Part shown: piece by piece, positions 8,597-18,635 of the stretch
How the letters are laid out: every line of letters begins with the position of its first letter
How positions within the stretch are numbered: position 1 is the first letter of the stretch
NCBI GenBank assembly: GCA_934100165.1
Contig: CAKOPN010000001.1
Coordinates: 225,792 to 289,791, forward strand
Source: an uncultured Bacilli bacterium
GTDB taxonomy: Bacteria; Bacillota_I; Bacilli_A; RF39; UBA660
DNA length: 64,000 nt
Reading direction: 5' to 3'
Notes under the pieces: generated by a model
The model's database searches: none
Told to the model about the DNA's origin: nothing
What the model saw: the letters and a program-made list of their open reading frames with translations, nothing else
Position numbers and translations under genes: made by a program

Positions 8597-9871
8597 TTAT
8601 TTCTTTGAATACGCTATAACTAAAGAAGAATTATCAATATCAATTTTTGACTTTGCTAAAAGAACATCATCAAGTGTAATACTTCTTATTATGTTTATTT
8701 TATCATATATTACATCACCATAATCAACAACACTTTCAATTACACCATTAAGCGTTGACTGAACTCTATCTGAACTTAACACGTAACTTGATATATATGT
8801 TTTTTTATACCTTTCAACATCATCTTTTGTAATTTCTTTATTATTAAAATATTCTACAATTTTTTCTTTTAACTTCTCAGGGCTAGATGACTCTGCCATA
8901 AATTCTATTAAAAGGAAATCATCAATTACCATTTTTGATGCTACAAATTCTGTAAAAAGATTATCACTCAATGCCTCTTCTTTAAAAATAGAAGCACTAC
9001 CGTAAAGAATATCATATATAAAAGTAGTAAGAAGTACAAATTTATATTTATCTTTAAAATGTAAGTCTTTCAAAGATATTTTTAATGTAAAAATCATTTT
9101 TGGCTTAACAACATTATCAAGTTTTAATTCTATTTTTTTCTTATTTACTTCTAAAGGCTCATTAGGTCTTATTACAGAAACAGCGACACTATTTTTTTTC
9201 TCATTCAAAAGTTTGTTATTTTTAATTACTTCTAAAATACTTTCTACATCAAAGTTTCCTGATATAAAAAGGTACATATTGCTTGGTATATAAAAAGCAT
9301 TATAGCAACAATACAAATCTTCCTTGGTAATATTTCTAACACTTTTTTCTGTTCCGCCAATATCTATTCTCATCGGATGCCTTTTAAAGATTGCTTTACT
9401 GCTTTCATTATACATTCTACTTTCAGGTTCATCACTGTACATATTTATTTCTTCTACAATAATATTTTTTTCTTTTTCTACATTTTCGTCAGTAAAATAA
9501 GGGCTATTAACATAGTTAAGTAAAAATTCCAAGTTTTCTTCTATATTATTAGTGCCTTCAACTGTATATGACGTACTTTTATAGCCTGTTGATGCATTGG
9601 CATCACTACCAGTTTTCGAAAAGAATTCGAATGGATCTTCTCCAGTTTCTTGTTCGAACATTTTATGTTCCAAAAAATGAGCTACTCCAGATGGTGGTGT
9701 ACATACTTTACCATTAACCTTAAATTTATCAATAGCAGCACCAAATATTGTCATATAATTTATAGAGTAATTTTTTCTATTCTTAAAAGGCATTAAGAAT
9801 ATTTTTAGCCCATTATCAAGTGTTTCTGTAATAACTTCTTGTTCAATTCCTTCAAGCATTTTCTTTTTCAT
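8597..9871 (-). CDS. M16 family zinc metallopeptidase, YmfH-like catalytic subunit
   Basis: A pitrilysin/insulinase-family peptidase of 424 residues, cytoplasmic by absence of a signal peptide. The inverted zinc motif HxxEH is present (AHFLEHKMF, about residue 65) with the downstream glutamate helix EKNIIVEE near 135. The start has GGGGGAG seven bases upstream. It overlaps the preceding M16 gene by 20 bases; the pair matches Bacillus subtilis ymfF-ymfH, where the second member carries the catalytic residues. Family members process or degrade small peptides; the substrate here is unknown. Confidence 0.9.
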   Translation of the reverse strand: MKKKMLEGIEQEVITETLDNGLKIFLMPFKNRKNYSINYMTIFGAAIDKFKVNGKVCTPPSGVAHFLEHKMFEQETGEDPFEFFSKTGSDANASTGYKSTSYTVEGTNNIEENLEFLLNYVNSPYFTDENVEKEKNIIVEEINMYSDEPESRMYNESSKAIFKRHPMRIDIGGTEKSVRNITKEDLYCCYNAFYIPSNMYLFISGNFDVESILEVIKNNKLLNEKKNSVAVSVIRPNEPLEVNKKKIELKLDNVVKPKMIFTLKISLKDLHFKDKYKFVLLTTFIYDILYGSASIFKEEALSDNLFTEFVASKMVIDDFLLIEFMAESSSPEKLKEKIVEYFNNKEITKDDVERYKKTYISSYVLSSDRVQSTLNGVIESVVDYGDVIYDKINIIRSITLDDVLLAKSKIDIDNSSLVIAYSKK

Positions 9872-11129
9872 TTTTATCTCCCCCTAGCAAAAACACTGTA
9901 TCCATATGAACTTTTTTAGCAAATTTAATAATATCATCTTTAGTTACTTTTAAAATCTCTTCACGTCTTTTTTCTATTTTATCTATCCCCCACAAATCTA
10001 CTGCATAATATGAAGAAATAATCTGATTAGGTCTGTCAAGTGCTTCATCTAATATTGAAAGATAATACTTTTTAGCATTCTCAATATCTGTATCAGTAAA
10101 GTTACCATTAACCATGTCTGTCATTTCCTTATTTATAAGTATAAGCATCTTATCCAAATTTTCTTTTGTAATACCAGATGTAATAATAAATAAATTGTCA
10201 AGCTTATTACCTATTGAAGAAACATAGTAACATAAAGAATATTTTTCTCTTATGTTTTTAAAGAATTTAGAATCTGCAGTAGCACCAAGTATCAAGTTAT
10301 ATAAATTTAAAACATATTCTCTTTCGAACTTTTTCATTTTATCAATAGTACATCCAATGCTAAGCTTTGCTTGTGTTGTATTATCAGGTTCTTTAAATAC
10401 TTGAACTTTTCCTCTTGCTTTTTTAGGTTCTAATATTGGGCTATCATCATTATTTCTAAATATTCTGAATTTAAGTTTTTCTTTTACTATTTTTGTAATC
10501 TCATCAAAAGAAATATTACCCAAAACAAACACATCTATCACACTTTTATTCATAAAATCCTTATAAAAAGTATAAAGGTTACTTGGGGTTATTTTTTCAA
10601 GATCTTCCATATAGCCATATTCACAATAAGAATAAGGTTTATCGCTGTCCATTACTTCTAACATTTTTATAATAGAATATTTCCTAGGCTCCTCTTTCAA
10701 TCTTTCTATCTGTGACTTTTCATTATTTTTTACAACATCAAAACTTACTTTATCAAAGCTGTCACAATCTACATTAGGATCAAAAATAATATCACTTAAA
10801 AGTTGAAACGTTTCCTCTAGCATTCCTTTTTCACTATACTTTTCATCAAGCATATGTACATTAAAATCTAAGTTATAAAAGTTTCCAACTCTATAACACG
10901 AAGGAAATATTTTAGGAGAATATAAATCTTGAACCTTTAATGCCATCTTATTCTTAGATGGATACTTTTTAGTAGTATAAGAAAGAATAGATGATAAAAA
11001 ATTAGTAAGTGTTATTTTTTCTTTCTCTATTTTATTACGCATTATTACTTCAATATTAACAGTTTTAAATCGATCTGTCTTTATCATATGAAGATTGAAT
11101 GAGCCCATGTTTTTTTTCTTATATATCAA
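9852..11129 (-). CDS. M16 family protein, YmfF-like non-catalytic partner
   Basis: The 425-residue partner of the catalytic M16 protein. At the place where HxxEH should lie the sequence reads LTNFLSSILSYTT, so the zinc site is lost and this is the non-catalytic subunit, as in YmfF. The inferred start is a TTG at 11129 with GAGGTGAG just upstream; an inner ATG seven codons later lacks a site. It overlaps the catalytic gene by 20 bases, consistent with heterodimer assembly by coupled translation. It follows deoD at a gap of 39 bases. Confidence 0.88.
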   Translation of the reverse strand: MIYKKKNMGSFNLHMIKTDRFKTVNIEVIMRNKIEKEKITLTNFLSSILSYTTKKYPSKNKMALKVQDLYSPKIFPSCYRVGNFYNLDFNVHMLDEKYSEKGMLEETFQLLSDIIFDPNVDCDSFDKVSFDVVKNNEKSQIERLKEEPRKYSIIKMLEVMDSDKPYSYCEYGYMEDLEKITPSNLYTFYKDFMNKSVIDVFVLGNISFDEITKIVKEKLKFRIFRNNDDSPILEPKKARGKVQVFKEPDNTTQAKLSIGCTIDKMKKFEREYVLNLYNLILGATADSKFFKNIREKYSLCYYVSSIGNKLDNLFIITSGITKENLDKMLILINKEMTDMVNGNFTDTDIENAKKYYLSILDEALDRPNQIISSYYAVDLWGIDKIEKRREEILKVTKDDIIKFAKKVHMDTVFLLGGDKNEKENA

Positions 11130-11168
11130 ATTCTCACCTCTTTTTTATTATGTTCATTTAAATATTTT

Positions 11169-11879
11169 TTATAATTTTATAGCTGTTTCAAGTGCTAATC
11201 TCATCATATCAGTAAAGCTTTTTTCTCTTTCCTCACTAGTTGTTGCTTCATGTGTCACAAGGCTATCTGAAATAGTTAACAAACATGCTGCTTTTTTATT
11301 AAGTGCTTTTGCATTATGGAAAAGTGCAAAAGATTCCATTTCGCAAGCAAGGCAACCATATTTTTCATAAAGTTCTTTAAAATTATCATTTTCTTTATAA
11401 AAGACATCACTACTATGGATTGTTCCTCGTTTTAATTCAATAGAAAGATCTTCTGCAGTTTCAATCAGCTTTTTGTTTATTTCATCACTTGAATACAAAA
11501 TATTTGTAGAATCACCATTTTGAACTTTACCAAATGTTGATTCTGAATAAGATGCAAGTGTTAAAAGTACATCATAAATTTTAACTTCATCTGTATAAGC
11601 ACCAGCAGAACCTATTCTAATAATTGTATCAACATCATAGAATTTATATAATTCATACGAGTATATTCCCATACTAGGCATACCCATTCCTGAAGAAAAA
11701 ATAGTAACCATTTTCCCTTTGTAATAACCTGTATATGCCAAAGCATTTCTAACTTTATTAACTACTTTTGCATTTTCTAAAAAATTCTCAGCAATGTACT
11801 TAGCACGAAGCGGATCTCCAGGCATAAGTACTACTTTTGCTATTTCTTCTTTTTTTGATTCAATATGTGGCGTTGCCAT
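11169..11879 (-). CDS. deoD: Purine-nucleoside phosphorylase DeoD
   Basis: Cleaves purine (deoxy)nucleosides with phosphate to free base and (deoxy)ribose-1-phosphate in salvage. The 236-residue length and the sequence match the hexameric DeoD type: MATPHIE N-terminus, VLMPGDPLRAKYIAENFLE, the GMGMPSMGIYSYEL phosphate/nucleoside region, RIGSAGAY, and ACEMESFALFHNA with the purine-binding Glu. The conserved catalytic Asp lies in LLTISDSLVTHE. It sits between ftsK and the M16 pair on the same strand with short gaps. Confidence 0.96.
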   Translation of the reverse strand: MATPHIESKKEEIAKVVLMPGDPLRAKYIAENFLENAKVVNKVRNALAYTGYYKGKMVTIFSSGMGMPSMGIYSYELYKFYDVDTIIRIGSAGAYTDEVKIYDVLLTLASYSESTFGKVQNGDSTNILYSSDEINKKLIETAEDLSIELKRGTIHSSDVFYKENDNFKELYEKYGCLACEMESFALFHNAKALNKKAACLLTISDSLVTHEATTSEEREKSFTDMMRLALETAIKL

Positions 11880-11927
11880 AATTATTACCTTCTTTCCTTT
11901 TTTAGTTAAAAATAACCAAGTTAATAC

Positions 11928-14225
11928 TTAGTTATTATCAATATTTTCACTATTATCTATTTTTACCAAAACCTCACGAGGTTTAGAGCCATTTTGTGGG
12001 CCAATTATTCCCCTTTCTTCAAGTAAATCGATTATTCTTGCTGCTCTATTGTAACCTAGTTTAAATCTTCTTTGTAAAAGCGATGCAGATGCTTTACCAG
12101 ATGTTATTACAAACTCAACTATTTCATCGTACAACGGATCATCATATTCTTCCTCAGTCTCATGAACACCGCCGCCAGCATTTCCCATATCCTTAGCAGC
12201 ATTTAAATTCATGAATTTTTCATCATACTGAGCTTTTTGTTGTTCAACAGTGTATGCAACAAGTGATTCTATTTCTTCATCTGAAACATAAGCACCTTGT
12301 ATTCTCTCTGGAGAACTTTCTCCCATCGGTAAGAATAACATATCACCTTTTCCAAGTAGTTTTTCAGCACCAGTCTGATCAAGAATAGTACGTGAATCTA
12401 TACCACTAGAAACTGCAAATGATATACGTGATGGAATATTTGCTTTTACAACACCTGTAATTACATCAGTAGATGGTCTTTGTGTTGCTACAATAAGATG
12501 AATACCTGCAGCTCTTGCTTTTTGAGTAATTCTCATGATAGAGTCTTCAACTTCTTTTCCTGCTACCATCATAAGATCTGCAAGCTCATCTACAATAACA
12601 ACTATATAAGGCATCTTAGCTATCTTATCGTCTTCACTTCTAACTTGGTTTTCTTTATCAACCCATTCGTTGTAACCTTTAATATTTCTAACATTCTTCT
12701 CTTCTAGCTCGTCATAACGTCTTTCCATTTCATCAACCATTTTTTGAAGAGCAACATTAGCTTTTTTAGGATCCGTTACAACTGGCATAAGTAAATGAGG
12801 AATCCCATTATAAACAGAAAGCTCTACTTTCTTAGGGTCAACCAAGACAAGTTTTACTTCATCAGGTTTAGCACGCATTAAAATTGATGCAATTATACAG
12901 TTAATACAAACTGATTTACCACTACCAGTAGCACCAGCTACTAATAAGTGAGGAGTTTTATCAATTTCTGCAAACAAGCTCTTACCCATAATGTTTTTAC
13001 CAAGAGCAACTAAAAGTTTATTGCCAACTTTGTTTTGTGGGACGTTTTCAAGTATCTCTCTTAATGATACCATAGCTACAGTTTCATTAGGAATTTCAAT
13101 TCCAACCGTACTCTTTCCTGGAATAGGTGCTTCTATTCTTATATCTTTTTTAGCTAATGCTAAAGAAAGTTCACGATTTATACTTAACAATTTGCTTAGT
13201 TTTGTACCTGTTTGAATTTCCATCTCATACTGAGTAACACTAGGTCCACTATTGACTTCAACAACCTTACCAATAATTCCAAAATCGCGTAAAGTTTTTT
13301 CAAGTATCATTATATTTTTTTCAATAACAGCTTGATTATTTAAGCTTTTTTTACGTTCAGGAGGTTTAAGAAGACTAAGTGTAGGTAAAATATAGTTACT
13401 CTTAGGAACAGTTTGGACATTTTCAACTACTTCAGCAGGTTTATTTTCTTCTTCCTTTTCTTCTCTTACTTCGTTATTCATTCTTTTCAATTCATCAATA
13501 CTTGAAATAACAAGCTTTGGTTCAGCTGGATCAGTCTCTTCCTTTGGTGCATTATTATCGTTAATAATAACAACAGGGCTTTTCTTCTCTTCTTCATCTT
13601 TATCTTTAGAGTCAGAGTTCTTTTCTTTCTTTTTAATAATAGACTTACTCTTTTCAATACCGTTTTTTACAAAATCAACAATAGAGAATCCCGTAAAGAA
13701 ACAAGTACCTGTAATCATTAAAATTATTGCAACTATTTTTGTACCAGTATAATCAAACAAAATATTAAATGCTACTGCAAGAGCACATCCAATAATTCCA
13801 CTACCATAAGTAGTAAAAGGGGCTCCATTTTTAATGCTTTCTGTAGTAGCCATTATGTCATCTACAGTCTCTTTAAAGATTATTTCTGCATTGCCACTAT
13901 TTTCAATAACATAATTTAAATGAGCAAAAACAAGTACCCCTATCATAACAATTAAAAGACCAATAAATTTTGTAGACCAAAACGAAGGTGATTTGCCTTT
14001 GAAAAGCATATAAACACCAACGCAAAATACTGCAGCTATAAATAACCAGTCTAAAGTACCAAATAAAAATATTGCAAAACTTCTAGCAAGCTTTCCAATA
14101 TACCCAAGTGGCTTACCAGGACCAAAAGCCATAATAGCAAGGATTATTAAAACAACACCATATAACCCAGTGCTATACTCAAACTTTTTCTTTTTATCAT
14201 CTTTTCTACTTTTCTTTTTTCCCAT
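11928..14225 (-). CDS. ftsK: DNA translocase FtsK/SpoIIIE
   Basis: Pumps chromosomal DNA through the closing septum. The 765-residue protein has a four-helix membrane domain (about residues 18-190), a charged linker rich in K/E/D (190-285), the alpha/beta motor with Walker A GATGSGKSVCIN near 430 and Walker B IVVIVDELADLMM, and a C-terminal gamma winged-helix (about 695-755, FKLGYNRAARIIDLLEERG) that reads polar DNA motifs. Length and order are those of SpoIIIE/FtsK. It has an extended -10 promoter and lies between ftsZ and deoD. Confidence 0.97.
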   Translation of the reverse strand: MGKKKSRKDDKKKKFEYSTGLYGVVLIILAIMAFGPGKPLGYIGKLARSFAIFLFGTLDWLFIAAVFCVGVYMLFKGKSPSFWSTKFIGLLIVMIGVLVFAHLNYVIENSGNAEIIFKETVDDIMATTESIKNGAPFTTYGSGIIGCALAVAFNILFDYTGTKIVAIILMITGTCFFTGFSIVDFVKNGIEKSKSIIKKKEKNSDSKDKDEEEKKSPVVIINDNNAPKEETDPAEPKLVISSIDELKRMNNEVREEKEEENKPAEVVENVQTVPKSNYILPTLSLLKPPERKKSLNNQAVIEKNIMILEKTLRDFGIIGKVVEVNSGPSVTQYEMEIQTGTKLSKLLSINRELSLALAKKDIRIEAPIPGKSTVGIEIPNETVAMVSLREILENVPQNKVGNKLLVALGKNIMGKSLFAEIDKTPHLLVAGATGSGKSVCINCIIASILMRAKPDEVKLVLVDPKKVELSVYNGIPHLLMPVVTDPKKANVALQKMVDEMERRYDELEEKNVRNIKGYNEWVDKENQVRSEDDKIAKMPYIVVIVDELADLMMVAGKEVEDSIMRITQKARAAGIHLIVATQRPSTDVITGVVKANIPSRISFAVSSGIDSRTILDQTGAEKLLGKGDMLFLPMGESSPERIQGAYVSDEEIESLVAYTVEQQKAQYDEKFMNLNAAKDMGNAGGGVHETEEEYDDPLYDEIVEFVITSGKASASLLQRRFKLGYNRAARIIDLLEERGIIGPQNGSKPREVLVKIDNSENIDNN

Positions 14226-14249
14226 AACTACTCTCCAGTCTATAGGAAT

Positions 14250-14258
14250 ATTATAGCA
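14250..14258 (-). promoter_or_regulatory. Extended -10 promoter of ftsK
   Basis: TGCTATAAT lies about 25 bases before the ftsK start on the minus strand; the -35 region is poor. Confidence 0.55.
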
Positions 14259-14301
14259 TAATAATTTACAAAATTCCTAAAATTATCCCTAAAAATTAAG
14301 C

Positions 14302-14336
14302 AAAAAAAAGAAAACCGTATATTTTTTTACGGTTTC
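14302..14336 (-). terminator. Terminator after ftsZ
   Basis: An 8-bp stem (AAACCGTA/TACGGTTT) with an 8-base A/T loop is followed by TTTTCTTTTTTTT on the minus strand, ten bases past the ftsZ stop. Confidence 0.88.
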
Positions 14337-14345
14337 TTACATCTT

Positions 14346-15461
14346 CTAGAAATTTTTGTCTCTTAAGAATGGTGGGAGTTCATATTTACTTCCTTCATCA
14401 CTGTCATCATCATCATTCAAGTTTTCAATTCTTTGTTCAACAGATTCAACTCTAGTTCTTCTAATAGGAGTTTGTGATTCAACTGTTTGGACATTCTTAT
14501 ATAATGGTTCTTTTTCTTTATTCTTATCAAATCCTGTAGCAATAACAGTAACGATAACTTCATCAGTTAAGTTTTCATTGATTACAGAACCAAAAATTGT
14601 ATTTATATCTGTATTTGCTGCTGCTCTAACAACTTCTGCTGCTTGTTCAGCCTCAAACAAAGTTAAGTTTACTCCACCAGTAATATTGATTATTGCATCA
14701 GTAGCACCTGAAATAGATGTTTCAAGAAGTGGTGATGAAACTGCTTGTTTAGCAGCTTCAATAGCTCTTTCTTCTCCCATACCAATACCAATACCAATTA
14801 TTGCATTTCCGCTCTTCTCCATAACCGCTTTTACATCAGCAAAGTCAAGGTTAACAAGCCCTACTACAGCAATTAAGTCTGTAATTGATTGTACACCACG
14901 ACGAAGAACGTTATCAACTTCTTTAAATGCCTCTAACATTGGTGTTGTTTTATCAATAATCTCTCTTAATCTATCGTTTGGAATAACTATAAGAGTATCA
15001 ACATGTTTCTTTAATTCTTCAAGGCTAAAAAGTGCATTTTCCATTCTTTTTCTACCTTCGAATGTAAATGGTTTAGTAACTATAGCTACTGTAAGTGCCC
15101 CAAGGCCTTGAGCAATTTCTGCAACAATTGGAGCAGCTCCTGATCCAGTACCACCACCCATTCCACAAGTAATAAATACCATATCAGCGCCAGTTAACGC
15201 CTCTTCAATTTCTTTTTTAGCTTCTAATGCTGCCTCTTTACCTACTTCTGGTTTAGCACCAGCACCAAGCCCAGTCTTACCAAGCTGTATTTTTATATCC
15301 GCTTTAGAATTATTTAAAGCTTGTAAATCAGTATTTGCCGCAATAAAATCTACACCTTTAACACCAGTCTCAACCATACTGTTGATAGCATTACCACCGC
15401 CACCACCAATACCTATAACTTTTATTTTTGCTAACTGGTCCATTTCTAATCCACCCAACAT
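14346..15461 (-). CDS. ftsZ: Cell division GTPase FtsZ
   Basis: The tubulin homologue that forms the division ring. The 371-residue protein has the tubulin signature GGGTGSG at 102-108, the T7 synergy segment NLDFADV at 204-210, an acidic linker (about 320-358) and the C-terminal conserved peptide YELPPFLRDKNF that binds FtsA and SepF. AAGGAGG sits about seven bases before the ATG at 15461. It follows ftsA by 12 bases, the conserved ftsA-ftsZ order. Confidence 0.98.
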   Translation of the reverse strand: MLGGLEMDQLAKIKVIGIGGGGGNAINSMVETGVKGVDFIAANTDLQALNNSKADIKIQLGKTGLGAGAKPEVGKEAALEAKKEIEEALTGADMVFITCGMGGGTGSGAAPIVAEIAQGLGALTVAIVTKPFTFEGRKRMENALFSLEELKKHVDTLIVIPNDRLREIIDKTTPMLEAFKEVDNVLRRGVQSITDLIAVVGLVNLDFADVKAVMEKSGNAIIGIGIGMGEERAIEAAKQAVSSPLLETSISGATDAIINITGGVNLTLFEAEQAAEVVRAAANTDINTIFGSVINENLTDEVIVTVIATGFDKNKEKEPLYKNVQTVESQTPIRRTRVESVEQRIENLNDDDDSDEGSKYELPPFLRDKNF

Positions 15462-15473
15462 TGTATATCCTCC

Positions 15474-16715
15474 TTAGTTATTATAAAAATAGCCAAATAT
15501 CTTGCTTGTTGTTACGTCATTATTTAGCCCTAATTCACTTTTTTTGTTTTGCATCATTTCATTTATCTCATCTTCATCTAGCATTGAAATATCCCTCTCA
15601 CGTAAAGCCATTTTATTATGAAAATACTTGATTATTCCAATAGCACTAGAGAACTTATCGTTTCTAATTCCAATACTTGTAGCATTCAAAGTTGAAGAAT
15701 TTATTCCCAATATGTTTTCCACTACATAGCTAAACCCCATCAATTCTGCAATACCACCTGTAACAATTATATAACTAATTTTTCTTTTTGTTAAGCTATT
15801 TATCTCTTTTTTTGCAAGTTTTAATAGCTCTACAATTCTAGCTTCTACCACTTCTGTTATCTCATATTGGTTTATTGTTACTTTGTCTTTATCATCTGCC
15901 ATAAACTCGACAGTCTCATTTATATCTGCATATCGTCTACTTGCAAGAGCAAACTTCTCTTTTAGCTCTCTTGCAGCATTTATATCGATTCCATAAACAT
16001 AGGAAATATCTTTATCTATGTTCTTACTTCCTAAGTTAATTATGCTATTTTTTATCAAGATTCCTTTATTAAAGATTGATACATCTGTTTTCTCATGTCC
16101 AATATTTATCAAAGCTCCAAATGTATTATCGGTTTCTTTATCTCTTGCTTCAAAATAATCTCCTATACAGTTAAATGTAACATCTACAACTTCTATATTG
16201 GCATCTGCAAAAAGTTTTAAAAAGCTATACACTTGTTTTTTCGGTGCTTTTGCTAAAAGTGCCTTAACACCAAGTACACTTGATTTTGCACCGTTTGGAT
16301 TAGGAGTTAATCTATCTTCATCAAGTGAAAATAATATTGGTATTATAGAAACAATTTCTTCATTTTCTTCTACTTTATCAACAGAAGCTTCTCCTAAAAC
16401 AGCAGTAACATCTTCTCCTGTTACAAACTCATTATATAAATTTATAGATCCTTCTATAACAGATAGATTCCTATCATTAGATGAAACTGTTATAATTGCT
16501 TTATCAACACTAGTTCCTAGCGCTTTTTCAATTTCTTTTTTGGCTAAGTTTAAAGAGTTCAAAGCCATATCATAATCAGTGATAATACCTCTTGTAATAC
16601 CTACAGATTTAACTGAAACTGAAGCCAAAGTGTAGAATCTATCGTTTAAAAATTCGCTTGTAACAATTTTTATACTATCACTGCCAACATCTATACCTGT
16701 ATATATCTTTCTCAT
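15474..16715 (-). CDS. ftsA: Cell division protein FtsA
   Basis: An actin-like ATPase that links FtsZ to the membrane and recruits the divisome. The 413-residue protein has the phosphate-1 loop TGIDVGSDSIKIV at the N-terminus, the SHS2-type 1C domain in place of actin subdomain 1B, and phosphate-2/adenosine segments (ALINIGHEKTDVSIF, IIVTGGIAELMGF). The C-terminus ends with a short hydrophobic segment (TSKIFGYFYNN) after a charged linker, in the position of the membrane-targeting sequence, although it is shorter than usual. It has a good promoter and leads ftsZ. Confidence 0.95.
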   Translation of the reverse strand: MRKIYTGIDVGSDSIKIVTSEFLNDRFYTLASVSVKSVGITRGIITDYDMALNSLNLAKKEIEKALGTSVDKAIITVSSNDRNLSVIEGSINLYNEFVTGEDVTAVLGEASVDKVEENEEIVSIIPILFSLDEDRLTPNPNGAKSSVLGVKALLAKAPKKQVYSFLKLFADANIEVVDVTFNCIGDYFEARDKETDNTFGALINIGHEKTDVSIFNKGILIKNSIINLGSKNIDKDISYVYGIDINAARELKEKFALASRRYADINETVEFMADDKDKVTINQYEITEVVEARIVELLKLAKKEINSLTKRKISYIIVTGGIAELMGFSYVVENILGINSSTLNATSIGIRNDKFSSAIGIIKYFHNKMALRERDISMLDEDEINEMMQNKKSELGLNNDVTTSKIFGYFYNN

Positions 16716-16740
16716 ATAACACTCCTACTGTATATAAGAT

Positions 16741-16769
16741 ATTATACTAAATGTGTGAATTAAAAACAA
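16741..16769 (-). promoter_or_regulatory. Promoter of ftsA-ftsZ
   Basis: TTGTTT and a perfect TATAAT are spaced 17 bases apart on the minus strand, 26 bases before the ftsA start. The rest of 16716-17087 is very AT-rich and holds only a possible terminator at 17018-17046; I see no gene in it. Confidence 0.75.
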
Positions 16770-17017
16770 GGGTGGAAACATTTAAATCTCAGTTAAATTA
16801 CGATATATTGTTTAAATTCCTAGCTAGTTAACTTTTTTTGACAAAATTAACAATATATTTTCAAGAGCTCAACTAAAATTACAAATATATCATAAACTAA
16901 TATGCAAAGTAATAATAATAAAAATAATTATAAAATATGCTATCAAAATCATTTATTATAAGTATATTATATAAAAATAAATATAATCAATCAATAATTA
17001 CTTAAGGCATAATAAAA

Positions 17018-17046
17018 GGTTTAGCTTATTGTAAAACAATTAAACC
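17018..17046 (-). terminator. Possible terminator after the 244-residue secreted-protein gene
   Basis: A GGTTTA/TAAACC stem extended by ATTGT/ACAAT across a 4-base bulge is followed by TTTTATT on the minus strand. The bulge and short T run make it tentative. Confidence 0.4.
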
Positions 17047-17087
17047 AAACCATATTATCTACAAATTACAAGATACAGTAATATAAA

Positions 17088-17822
17088 CTACCAGCTACCA
17101 GACCATGAAGCCACAGCATTAGTTATTGTATCATAATTATTTGCAACACTTGAATTAAGAAATATACCACCAGATTGTACAACAGAATACGATGTTGAAT
17201 TTAGCAAGGAAACAGTACTAGTAGCATGAGCATAATCACCATATGCATATTGCGAATATATCATATTATTTGTATTTTTTTCAACATCAAAATAAAAAGT
17301 TTGTCTCAAAGTAGTTAAATTACCAGTAGGTAGTTTAAAAGAAGTACCAGCTCCTGAAACAAATATTTGAGGATAATTCGTTTTTGATGTATAACAAGAA
17401 CCATCAGAATGGCAATAATATTGTTCAAAATATATTGTATTTGATTTTACTTTTACAGATTGTAAAAATCCAATTCCAATAATATCATAACTTCTGCAAG
17501 ATGGCATTTTTTTCCAGTTAAGAACATTTTGATATCTATAGAAATTACCATTAGTAAAAATCGAAGAAGTCATGCTTTTATACGTTGTTTCTATAACAGT
17601 AGAATCGCTTCTAAGTAATTTTATAGAAGTGTCAGCTGCATTATATTCTTCTTTGCTTATTTCAAAAGAAACTGTATCATTATACAAATTTGTTTCCACT
17701 CTATAATATTTAGTAACCTCAGAAATCAATTTAAAATCATTTTCAAGTGCAAAAACTGTTTTTGGTACAAGTAACAAAACAAACATAATAAAACAACACA
17801 TAAAAATTAGCTTTTTTTTCAT
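17088..17822 (-). CDS. Secreted protein of unknown function
   Basis: A 244-residue protein with a clear Sec signal peptide: basic MKKK, a hydrophobic core to about residue 20, and a likely cleavage after VFALE. The mature part is rich in S, T, Y and N, has three cysteines in the middle (CRSYD, YYCHSDGSCYT) and no membrane anchor or sorting signal. I recognise no family. It lies 53 bases downstream of the membrane-bound XRE regulator and is probably co-transcribed with it, so the pair may form a sensor and exported effector unit; this is inference. Confidence 0.7.
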   Translation of the reverse strand: MKKKLIFMCCFIMFVLLLVPKTVFALENDFKLISEVTKYYRVETNLYNDTVSFEISKEEYNAADTSIKLLRSDSTVIETTYKSMTSSIFTNGNFYRYQNVLNWKKMPSCRSYDIIGIGFLQSVKVKSNTIYFEQYYCHSDGSCYTSKTNYPQIFVSGAGTSFKLPTGNLTTLRQTFYFDVEKNTNNMIYSQYAYGDYAHATSTVSLLNSTSYSVVQSGGIFLNSSVANNYDTITNAVASWSGSW

Positions 17823-17875
17823 ATATTAACATTCACCCTTTCTTTATTAAATTTTTATATAAAAATATGACATCA

Positions 17876-18598
17876 TTATAAAATATGTATTTCCTTTTTC
17901 ACTAAAACCGAGTCCATATAATAATCTAAACGTAATGTTAAGTTATCAACATTTGTTTTTTCATTCCTTTCACATACAAAAGTGTACCTATTTAAAATAT
18001 CATACATACTAGTTTCTTCTTCAAAATTATTTATATCGGTACACAATTCTACGTCATCAGAGTACAAACTTATCTTAAAGTAATTTGTCTTCACTTCTTT
18101 ATCAGTACCTGCATTTAAATCATCATAAACAATCTTGTTAATAATAAGTTTTGTTTCTACATGATTTTTAATTAAATAACCAGACATTTTAAATTCTCCA
18201 TCAATATCAATAGCTTTAAAATCCCAACTATAATATTCGTTAGCAAAAAAAACAATAATAAAAGCAATAGCTAGTATTCCAAATACATATAAAAACCTTA
18301 TAATTACGTCATGCTTTGTTTGATCAGAATAAGCTTTAATAACATCAACAGTATTGTTATTACTGCAAACATCTATTTTGGTTCCATTCAATAATTCATC
18401 AATGCTTATTTCAAACAAAGATGAGAGCGTCTTGAGCATTGTAATATCAGGGGCCACAATTCCACGCTCCCACTTTGACACAGTTTTTTCTCCGACATAA
18501 ATTATTTCGGATAATTGCTTTTGTGTATAACCTTTTTTCTTTCTTAATTCAGCAATATTTTTCCCTATCTTAAGTAACGTTGTTTTATTATTTTCCAT
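17876..18598 (-). CDS. Membrane-anchored XRE-family transcriptional regulator
   Basis: The N-terminal 70 residues form a helix-turn-helix of the XRE/Cro type (IAELRKKKGYTQKQLSEII, then KTVSKWERG). A single transmembrane helix lies at about 100-118 (FLYVFGILAIAFIIVFFA), and some 120 residues follow that would be outside the membrane. This layout suggests a one-component sensor that reads an extracellular signal. It has its own promoter and is followed by the secreted-protein gene. Its position at the edge of the RHS/bacteriocin island makes it a candidate regulator of that island; no operator was identified. Confidence 0.85.
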   Translation of the reverse strand: MENNKTTLLKIGKNIAELRKKKGYTQKQLSEIIYVGEKTVSKWERGIVAPDITMLKTLSSLFEISIDELLNGTKIDVCSNNNTVDVIKAYSDQTKHDVIIRFLYVFGILAIAFIIVFFANEYYSWDFKAIDIDGEFKMSGYLIKNHVETKLIINKIVYDDLNAGTDKEVKTNYFKISLYSDDVELCTDINNFEEETSMYDILNRYTFVCERNEKTNVDNLTLRLDYYMDSVLVKKEIHIL

Positions 18599-18635
18599 AA
18601 ATCACCTCTTAAACATACAGCTACATTATTAAATA

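Noticed and set aside
14356..15111. 251-codon plus-strand frame opposite ftsZ
   Set aside because: It mirrors the conserved ftsZ coding region and has serine/threonine-rich antisense composition without a start site.
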